Positions 56,701 to 64,000 of a stretch of 64,000 nt of DNA are shown here, in pieces. The notes below the pieces were generated by a model. It worked only from the letters and a program-made list of their open reading frames with translations. It was not told the origin of the DNA and did no database searches. The stretch is from Mrakia gelida (lineage: Eukaryota > Basidiomycota > Tremellomycetes > Cystofilobasidiales > Mrakiaceae), in assembly GCA_024345305.1 (NCBI GenBank), contig BRON01000002.1, forward strand, positions 2,976,001 to 3,040,000, read 5' to 3'. Both the position numbers and the translations under genes were made by a program. Position 1 is the stretch's first letter. Every line of letters begins with the position of its first letter.

Positions 56701-57318
56701 GGCTATCGGTATATGTTTGTGACGACTTTGATGCTTTGAGGGAGAGAAAGAGCGCGAGCGAGAGTCGAGTGATGCGTCGAGCTCGGTTTCTCGTTCGCTA
56801 CGACCCTCTCCGTTGCTTTCTCCTGCGATCTACGAGAGTCGCTCACTGAAGACGAGATGGAAGACTCGCCCATTCGCCTTCGGTCTTGAAATATACACCG
56901 CTCTACAACTCCCGATCAGAACGAGCAAATGTTGACGGAAACGAGCTCGTCCTCAGCTCGACGCAAACGTCTCCGAGGTGCTGTCAGCTCGCTTAATCTC
57001 GCTGAAAGATATGCTCAACTTTCCCCTCGTCTCATGCAGTTTCAGAGATACTTGGTCGAGCAGGCAGAGGAGGAGATAGACTCAAGAACAACATCGCGTC
57101 GCGTCTTTCAAGTTCGAACGAAGGCGAGATTGTAAAAAGCAGAAGATGGTATCGATCGTTTCAGGCATTAAGTAGAGAAAGGAGATAACCGAGAAAGAGA
57201 GACAAAGCGAGGAGAAGTCTAAGAAATACAAAGCAAGGGAGAGTGGGAACCGCGAACGCAAGAAAGAGGATCTCTAGTCGACGACGAAGAAGAACGGATC
57301 CTGCTCGTGTTCATGTAG
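56701..57318. other. Convergent 3' flanks with no recognised gene
   Basis: About 620 bases between the F-box stop and the stop of the minus-strand gene at 57319. A frame of 68 codons on the plus strand from 56929 (MLTETSSSSARRKRLRGAVS) has no family features; it could be a small gene but I cannot support it. A-rich purine stretches near 57170-57260 look like the 3' end of the minus-strand transcript. Confidence 0.4.
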
Positions 57319-58023
57319 TCAGGCCATTCGAGGCGACTCGGGCTCGAACTTGCTGGACCAGAACGACTTGGGCTTGGGGTAGGAGAATTTTCGACTGAGA
57401 AAGGCGAAGGACGGAAGGGAGGAAGAGGGAGAGGGAGAGGGAGGAGTCAGCAAATGTGAGTTGAGCTCGAGCGGAGGAGGACGACGGAGGAAAGGAAGAC
57501 TCACGAGGTGATACCGTCTCCGGTGGCGACCATGGAGTGAAGATCTCGACCGTCGTTCTGGGCGATGTTAGCCCAAGGAACTGAGGGAGAGAAGGGAGAG
57601 AAGGAGGGAGGTCAGAACAAGGCGGGAAGCGACGGAGAAAGAGAGCGAGAGGGAAAGGAAACGAACCTCCGTCACGATGGTTGAAGAACGAGATATCAGT
57701 CACGTCCTTGGAGTCGATGAACCTGACGACGATCTGAGAGAGGGCGAAAAGAAGGACGAAGGCGGAGGTCAGCGAAAGAGAAAGGGAGAGATGGGCCGGA
57801 TCGAGTCCTCCGGTCGAACGAGCGAAAGATAAGAAGAGAGGGAGGGACGAACGTAGGTGAGAGAGAAGATGGAGCAGGCGATGAGAGGGTAGACCTCGAC
57901 GGGCATTCCAGGATGAGAAAAGGTGGCGATGAGCTTTGCATGCTGAGCGAGGGTTCGTCCGGCGACGGGAGCTCGAAGGTGAGGAGCAGAAGCAGCGAAG
58001 CGAGCAGGAGTGATGGAAGGCAT
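57319..58023 (-). CDS. Small mitochondrial membrane protein, possibly B12D/MLRQ type
   Basis: Four small exons encode about 125 residues. The N-terminus MPSITPARFAASAPHLRAPV is Arg/Ala-rich without acidic residues and could be a mitochondrial presequence. Next is HPGMPVEVYPLIACSIFSLTYIVV, a single membrane segment entered by VEVYPL, the pattern of the B12D/NDUFA4 (MLRQ) family of respiratory-chain-associated proteins. A soluble tail follows (DVTDISFFNHRDGG, then PWANIAQNDGRDLHSMVATG, KFSYPKPKSFWSSKFEPE). The stop is TGA 57319-57321. Exon phases agree, with donors GTTCGT, GTTCGT and GTGAGT. Coding is well supported; the family call is tentative. Confidence 0.6.
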
Positions 58024-58724
58024 TTGGAGTTTGGAGTTGGTTGGGTTGAGTTGAGTTGGGAAGGAGGAGTGAAGGTGAGGTGGGTGATGTGGTTGATGGA
58101 GAAGAAGTAGACGGCAAGATGTTCAGCTTATGTATCGAAACACAGGCAGAATCGGTTGGAAGACGAGGCAGGCTGGAAGACGAGGGAAACGAGCGAGCTT
58201 CTCAGGAGTTCTGCTCGTCCTTCATCCGGCTTCTCGGATAGCTCTGGAGGTCCTCCTTCGTGCTGATGAGCTCATTTTGAAGGCGGGATTGATTCTGCTG
58301 GCTCCAGGGTTTCCAGAGAGGGTCCTTTGTAGAGGTGGGAGTCGGTGGGTGAAGGTCAGGAGAAAGAAGGGAGGAGGAGGTGAGCTTGAAAGGGAAGGTC
58401 GGCTCGTCACCGGCGTCCTTTGTTCCTCGCCTTCCTCCTTCTTCTTCGTCTTCCTATCGATTCTATCGCTCCGTCGGCCCTCATCGCATCCGAGGCGATC
58501 TTCTTCATTAGAACTTCCAAGGCCTGGAACGTGATAATCGACGGATCTGGAGGCGTGCAAACTTTCTCAAGTCGAAGACGACCCAACGAGAGTGCAAAGT
58601 TTTGAACGACAAACTCTCTTCGTCTTGTTCGTTCTTACACACCTCAAGTACCGTATAGACTCTCAGATCTGTAGTAAACCCGGACCTCGGGAAGATAAGC
58701 TGTTTCGGTGCGAGGAGGAGGAAA
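58024..58724. other. Upstream region of the mitochondrial protein gene, no other gene seen
   Basis: About 700 bases from the ATG at 58023 to the start of the duplicated segment. Frames on both strands (for example plus 58130) lack family features. Probably promoter and spacer. Confidence 0.4.
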
Positions 58725-59905
58725 GGAGACGACGCGTCCCAGCTCAGCGTCTTCTAATGACGACGCGTCGCCCGACTGAAGCTTCCTAGAACGCCCAACC
58801 ATCCTCCACGAAAGTTCAGAGGGACTCTTCAACTCGTCAAGGATGCCGTAGTTTTCCTTCCAAGGCGAGCGAGCGATGAGAGCAGCACTTGGATCGCGAC
58901 GGGCAGACGCGGAAGAGCCCAAAACAAAGACGCAGACCTTCGCCTCGGTTCGAAAAACTCGTCTCCTCCAAGAAAGCAAACTCAGCAGTACAAGCACCAA
59001 ACCAGAGGGCCAAGAGGATGATCAGCTTCCTCAGCCAGGGAGCACTTGAAAGTCGACAAGAAGAAGAAGGCAGACCCTCAAAACAAAAAGCAAAAACACT
59101 CGCAGACCTTCTCTTCGCGTCTCCTTCCTCCAAAACAACAACACCCCTTCTCTCCCGCACCGTAGAAAGAGCAAATTTTCACTGAGGGATGCAAAAAGCT
59201 TCCTAGCCGGATCGAACGACTGACCTCAACATTTCGTAGTGGATTGGGATGGGGGAGAAGGAAGGAAGGGAAGAAGAGAGAGGAAGGATCGGAAGGAAGG
59301 CTTTTCTTCCTCCTCCTTTTTTTCCTCTCTCTCTCTTCTTCTTCCTCCTTTCTTTCCCTTTCTCCTTCTTCCTCTTTTTTCTTCTACTAGTGTCGCGTTA
59401 TACCACTAAACCAAGGAAGCGTTGATGACAGTGGATCAGAGTTGGGGACTAGGCTGGGTGCGGAGGAAAGGAGGGGGGGAAGCGGGGGGTTGAGACACTT
59501 CGCGAGTGGGAGACGACGGTGCGAGAGGAAGTGGAAGAGGGGATGGGCAGGCGAGCTGAGGACGGGAACTCGGTGCTCCCAGTACATCGTTGATCACTGA
59601 GTGGGTGATGAATGAAGAAAGGGAAGAGTGGCGTCGCATTCGTTCGGCGCGTCGTCCGTCTCTTCCCCTCCTCCTCGCTTCAGCTCAGCCCCTGCTTGCT
59701 TCTCCAGACCCAACGAAAGAAACCTCACATACCATAGGTTTACCACGCTCTCATTCTTTGCCCTCCCATCTCCTCAACCCAATCACGCAAAGCATCCCGC
59801 CGTTCACTCGTCGCGTCGACTCCCGCCTCAACCAACCTTCCACAACCCCCTCTCCTTCCTCCCACCCTTCCTCGTCACGAAGACATGGCTCCCACTTCTG
59901 GAACC
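58725..59905. repeat. Segmental duplication, copy 2 (tRNA-Thr plus 3' end of the BTB gene)
   Basis: Matches 29935-31180 in the same orientation. It includes a shared block upstream of the tRNA (aaaaactcgtctcctccaag; cgcagaccttctcttcgcg), the tRNA-Thr with its intron, the shared sequence agcgttgatgacagtg and the last coding part of the BTB gene. Here the BTB gene is complete and continues to 61413, so this is probably the parental copy. Differences between the copies are small indels, single changes and a length change in the tRNA intron (152 versus 160 nt). Confidence 0.8.
59198..59420 (-). tRNA. tRNA-Thr (anticodon AGU) with a 152-nt intron, copy 2
   Basis: Both exons are identical in structure to copy 1: 5' half 59420-59385 with acceptor GCTTCCT, A-box and CTAGTA loop; 3' half 59232-59198 with T-arm CGTTCGATCCG and AGGAAGC. 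A TTTTT terminator follows directly. The intron (59233-59384) is the same purine-rich tract with small deletions. It keeps the ACTAC stretch near its 3' end that can pair with the anticodon loop. Retention of all tRNA-defining bases in both copies, against indels in the intron, argues that both are functional. Confidence 0.88.
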
Positions 59906-61413
59906 TCCGAAAGCTAGAACGACGGATTCCTCGGTGTGGGAAGAGGGAGTGGTCGAGTGCGAGAGGAAGGGAAGTCGGTGGGCGATGATGTTCTGGAAGG
60001 CCGGACGCGACGAGGGGAGGAGAAGAAGAGAGACAAGTCAGTTTGGTCGATCGCACAGCTGGGAGAGGTGATGCGAACGAGAGTGCGGAGGGCAACTAAC
60101 TTTGGTGAACGCGAAGATGGAACGATCCGAGCCTGGGAACAACGGCGACTCGACGGAGGACTTGAAGAGCTCGAAGGGGAGATGGGAGTAGCTGAGAGGG
60201 GGTCGCGAAGTTCGTCAGCTCGAGGGCAGGGTGGGAACAAGACGAAGCTCGCGAGTTCGAACTCACACTTCAACCAACTCGTTCGACGGCTCGCTCGTCT
60301 CAGCACGACCTTCTCTCGGGAGCGTTGAAGCGAGGAAGTGCTCGACCGAAGCCTTGATAGGTTCCCCGTAGGAGCCGTATGATCTCAGGTGAGCAGGAGT
60401 GAGAGCTTCGACCCAGCTGCGATGAACGAAGAATAAAGTGAGACATGAAGGTCAGTCGCGTCGACAGATCACAAAACGAGAGACGCGACGAACTCGAGGA
60501 TGGTCGGCGTTGAGATTGAGAGCAGACACTTCTCGAGAGCGAGGGATCTGCAAAAGATCCGAGCTAGGTCAGGTGGGACAGAGAGAGGAATAAGAGAGAG
60601 ACGAGAAAAGGTCAACTCACGCGAGATCGTCCATCCCGCCGAGGACAACGGCGGAAGCGAGGACGCTTCTGAACAGCCCAGCTGACTGAAGAGACTTGAT
60701 CTCTTCGTGAGGTGACTCGAGGAAGTGAGTCGAGAAGGTGGAGTAGAGATGACCGAGCGAGATGGCGAAACCCTCTGGAGGACGAGCGGAAGAGTGAGCT
60801 CGACTCGGGTGACTGGAGGAGTACTTGAGACGAGCTGACCTTCTGTTACCGCTGGGGACGAGTCGAACGAGACGAAGAGATCTGGTCCGTTTGAGAGCTG
60901 AGGTCTGAGAAGAGGTGAAGCTGAAAGGAAGAGTCGATGAAGACGGTAAGAGCGAGTGGGCGTGTGCTGGGGAGGGGGGAGGAGGCGAGATGAGCTTTGG
61001 TGGAGCGTGGAAGATGGAGAAGGAGGACAGAGAGATACGAACGAGAACGATGTCATGGTAGTCTCCTCGCTGAAAGCCAGTCTCGAAGAGTTGAGTGATG
61101 ATGGCGAGTCCATGGTCGGCTCTGGAGAGGAGGGAAGAAGGTCAGCTCGAGCTCGCTCCCTCCCCGTACTCCACCACTCGCTGCTCTTGTACCCTTCGCC
61201 CTTTCTGCGTCAAATTCCTCCCCACGATTGATTATAGGATGAAGAAGGAACTGACTTGTTTCCAGCTTGATTCACGCTTTCTCCGATGCTGCTCTCTCCC
61301 GTTCCTCCACTCGAGAGGAAGCTCCCACTTCCCTCAGCGACGCTCGAGTCTTCCGAAGCTTCCGTCGAGTGAGATCCTCTATCTTGGGCGGGAGTCTGTC
61401 CGTTGTGAAGCAT
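59828..61413 (-). CDS. Fungal BTB/POZ-domain protein
   Basis: BTB domains mediate dimerisation and often recruit Cul3; this fungal family is poorly characterised. MLHNGQTPAQDRGSHSTEAS opens a Ser/Gly-rich leader exon from 61413. The BTB core is spread over several exons: ADHGLAIITQLFETGFQRGD, YHDIVLV, then SYRLHRLFLSASPLLRPQLS, NGPDLFVSFDSSPAVTEGFA, ISLGHLYSTFSTHFLESPHE, and LFRSVLASAVVLGGMDDLA. Downstream come SLALEKCLLSISTPTILEFV, AHLRSYGSYGEPIKASVEHF, SPLFPGSDRSIFAFTK and the end TRKGGRKERGLWKVG at TGA 59828-59830. The histidine-hydrophobic core (LHRLFLSASP) is the typical BTB helix start. The 3' end is duplicated at 31056-31180. Exon borders in the middle are approximate. Confidence 0.78.
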
Positions 61414-61805
61414 GTCAAGATTGCTGTAGAGAAAGGAAGGAAGGAGGGCAAGATGGAGTTGGACAAGATGGAGTTGGAGGGAGGTCGAGCTTTCGACGCG
61501 AGGGCAGTGACTCCTTCGAGTTGAAGTCAACCCACGACAACCAGACTCATCGGAATTCTCAAAACAACCCCTCGGACCCGTCGATATACCCCATTCATTC
61601 ATATAAAGTCGCAGGAATCATCAATCAAGACGGATCGCTAGAGAAAACGAGCTCTAATCGTTCGTCCCTTCCTTCCCTCTCGAGCTCACGTCGAGCTCAA
61701 CATCCCTTCTCGTTCGTCCCCCATCCTGACACTTCACCCTCTCTTTCTTGCACCTCATCTTCCAGAACACCCCAACTCTTTCTCCTCTTCCCTTCCTCGC
61801 CTTGG

Positions 61806-64000
61806 ATGCTCCCCGAGCTCCTCCTCCTCCTCGCTGGCCATCCCTCCTCCCTCGTTTCACCTTCACCTTCCTCCTCCAACCCGACCACCTACGTCCTGTC
61901 CTCCTCCTACTCGTCTCACTTCCACCCAGGAGAAGTCGCATCCATCAATACCCTCGCCTTACTCGGATTCAGGTTCAGGAAGGTCTCGTCCTGGGTCGCC
62001 CGAGCTCATTCGGAAGCAAGGAAGGAGATCCTCAGAGGAAGCATCCCTTCCCCTCCTCGCTCAGACGACGGGAAGGACACCTCAGCAGGAGCAGGGGTAG
62101 GAGGAGGGGAGAACTGGCAGTATCTGGCGGCGATGTGTGCGAGGTTGAAGGGTGTGCTGGAGGAGTATCAGTCGTTGCTGGTGTGGACGGAGGGGAGGGT
62201 GTTGATCGGAGACGAAGGGTTCGTTGGTGAGGTCGAGGGCTTCGTTCCTCTCGCGACTTTGCTCGCTACCTTCGCTTCCTGGCACGCCACGATGGCTTCC
62301 CTATCATCTCTAGTGGACACTCTTCAAGCTGGTCCAACTCTCACTCCATCCTCCGAACCGACACCAGCTCAACCACCCTCCAAGCCCTCCTCCTCCTCCT
62401 CCTCCCAACCCATCCCCATCTGGCCTCCAGGTCCTCTCATCACCCTTCTCCACAACCATCACCTCAACTCCTACTCCAATCTCTCCACCATCTACCTCCA
62501 CCTCTCCCACGCCGTTCAACTCACCTTCCTCTCCCAACTCCTCGTCTTCCTCCTTCACGGACTCCCTTGCTCCCTCGCGTACGACTCGGGACCCGACCCG
62601 TTCGCGCTTCATCGGAGGGCCTACGCGCTCAGGGAGGGAGCTATGCCGGATGTGATAGGGAAGGAGGTCAGGGAGAGTGTGCTTTGGGTTGGGAGAGCGG
62701 TGGCGGTGGTGAGGAGGGAAGGGAGGGAGCTGCCGAGGGACATGAGGGCGAAGTTAGAACGAGTCGTGAGAGGTGTTTGGATCGAGGACGAGAGGGAGTT
62801 CAAGGAGGCTGTGGAACGTGTGAGAGGGGAGGTTGGAGAGTGAGTGACAACTTCCGAGCTTCGTTGAACTGTAGAGGAGGATCGAGCTGACCTTCGACGC
62901 GTCTCGCTTCCAGGTGGCTCTGGAGGAACATCTTGACGAAGAAGGACGTGAAGCAGGCGATCGAGTCCTTGTGAGTCCCGAATCATCTGCTATACTCACC
63001 GACTCTATCCACTGAACATCTTCGTCTCGTTCTCCCTTTCTCCAGCGGCGACATCTTCCTTCACCGAGACGGAGAACTCGCTCTCGCGTTCGTTCGAGAA
63101 GTCGAAGACCTCAAGCTTTCCAAACTCGTTCGATCCAACCCATCCTCCTCATCTTCCATCATCCGCGAACAAGACATCAACCTCGCCCTCCTTCGAGCCT
63201 CGGTCGGAACCTCCTCTTCCACGAATCCAGCTCTCGAGCAACTTCGGTTCGTCCTCGAGAAAGGACCTCTTCGACCTTTCCTCCCTCCCGTCGCGATCAC
63301 GACCTCCCTCTCCGCCTCCACCTCATCCCTTCGCCCATCTCAACCTCGCTCCAGCGCTCTCCCTCCAACTTCAGCGGCCCTCAAGCTCTTCTCCTCCCAC
63401 CTCCTCGGAACACCTCTCGTCCTCACCTCGACGCTCTCTTGGCCGCTCGACCTCTTCCTCACCCCGCCAGCCCTCCTGGCCTACAGCTCGATCTTCGCTT
63501 ACCTCACGGCGCTGAGAAGGACGCACACGCGAGTGTTAGGATGCTGGTTGAGTTTGAGCGGAGCTCAGCGGACGAGGAGGAAGTGGACTGGTGTTGGAGA
63601 GGGAGGAGAGGACGGGAGGAAGCGAGTCGCGAGGATGGGTTGGGGAGTTGTGAGGTTGATGGTCTGGTTCTTGGATACGGTGATGGCTCACTTCCAGGTC
63701 CGTCGTCTATCTTCCCTCTCTACCTTCTCTCAACGCGTCTCGTCTGACCATCGTTTCTTGCTCCAGACGGACGTGATCGACGTCCAACATCGAGCTCTCC
63801 TCGCCAAACTCCAAAACGCGTCAACAACCTCCAGCATCCCCTCCTCCACCTCCAACCCTTCAGTCTACCCCAACCCACCCACCCTCCGAACACCCCATCA
63901 CCACCCAGGAGGATCCCAACGAGCTTCCTCTCCCGGTCCTTACTCCTCCGCACCAGCCTCGCCAACTCACACCCACGCGTCGACGATCCAACTTCAACCT
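61806..64000 (+). CDS. Gamma-tubulin complex component 4 (3' end off the window)
   Basis: Subunit of the gamma-tubulin ring complex at microtubule-organising centres. MLPELLLLLAGHPSSLVSPS is the family start. The N-terminal GRIP1 half has YLAAMCARLKGVLEEYQSLL, FVPLATLLATFASWHATM and GLPCSLAYDSGPDPFAL. The C-terminal GRIP2 half has WLWRNILTKKDVKQAIESFG, DIFLHRDGELALAFVREVED, then LTPPALLAYSSIFAYLTALR, RTHTRVLGCW and RRKWTG, and continues to the edge. Exons begin at 61806 and break at 62839 and two further sites, in phase. A TATAAA at 61602-61607, about 200 bases upstream, may be its promoter. The neighbouring BTB gene starts on the other strand at 61413. Pro/Ser-rich linkers near 62340-62400 and after 63800 are low complexity. 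Confidence 0.93.

Noticed and set aside
56929..57135. 68-codon frame MLTETSSSSARRKRLRG
   Set aside because: Short, no family features, lies in a convergent 3' flank; left as unsupported.
61095..61805. Upstream in-frame part of the GCP4 open frame
   Set aside because: The frame stays open by chance across the BTB gene's first exon on the other strand; family similarity begins at MLPELLLLL, 61806.
1..64000. CRISPR arrays, bacterial-type operons, rRNA genes, complete transposons
   Set aside because: None seen. Gene structure is eukaryotic, and no reverse transcriptase, transposase or long terminal repeat was recognised.

Overview
The window looks like nuclear DNA from a GC-rich, intron-dense basidiomycete fungus, probably a yeast-like lineage such as Pucciniomycotina (lineage placement is inference from gene structure and content). 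Genes are packed on both strands and most coding regions are broken by 50-130 nt introns. Donors are mostly GTGAGY, very often extended to GTGAGCTCG. A CTGAC branch site lies 10-45 nt before the acceptor. Because of these introns, gene models here were rebuilt exon by exon from reading phase and protein similarity recognised by eye.

1-29.5 kb: tRNA-splicing endonuclease SEN2 (3' end cut off by the window edge), cytoplasmic dynein intermediate chain, a type II membrane dipeptidyl aminopeptidase with 19 exons, a DapA-family aldolase, an F-box pseudogene, a divergent F-box-like gene, an NAD(P)-binding protein, signal peptidase subunit Spc1, GPI-remodelling Per1, a head-to-head pair of F-box genes, a DUF7918 pseudogene, the kexin protease Kex2 and another F-box gene. 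29.5-46.3 kb: a duplicated segment carrying an intron-containing tRNA-Thr and the broken-off 3' end of a BTB gene, the mitochondrial scramblase Aim25, a G-protein gamma subunit, a membrane-anchored GH9 endoglucanase, a 3.2-kb stretch with no recognised gene, CDC25 and an unrecognised small gene. 46.3-64 kb: PLP homeostasis protein, a GNAT acetyltransferase, Ipk1, a RING/coiled-coil protein of Zip3/HEI10 type, the mitochondrial SAM carrier, an F-box gene, a small mitochondrial membrane protein, the second copy of the duplicated tRNA-Thr segment, the intact BTB gene and gamma-tubulin complex component 4 (running off the right edge).

Most genes are ordinary housekeeping genes: secretory pathway (Spc1, Per1, Kex2, dipeptidyl aminopeptidase), microtubule and cell cycle (dynein, GCP4, CDC25), mitochondria (SAM carrier, Aim25) and signalling (Ipk1, G-gamma). 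The accessory element is a family of five clearly related F-box-type genes plus one divergent relative. One pair is nearly identical and inverted, and one member is dead. The other notable features are two tRNA-Thr(AGU) genes with 152-160 nt introns inside a segmental duplication, very small exons (8, 17, 18, 21 and 22 nt) that carry or split catalytic motifs, GC-AG introns, two pseudogenes with clean nonsense codons, and an excess of the palindrome GACGCGTC in introns.
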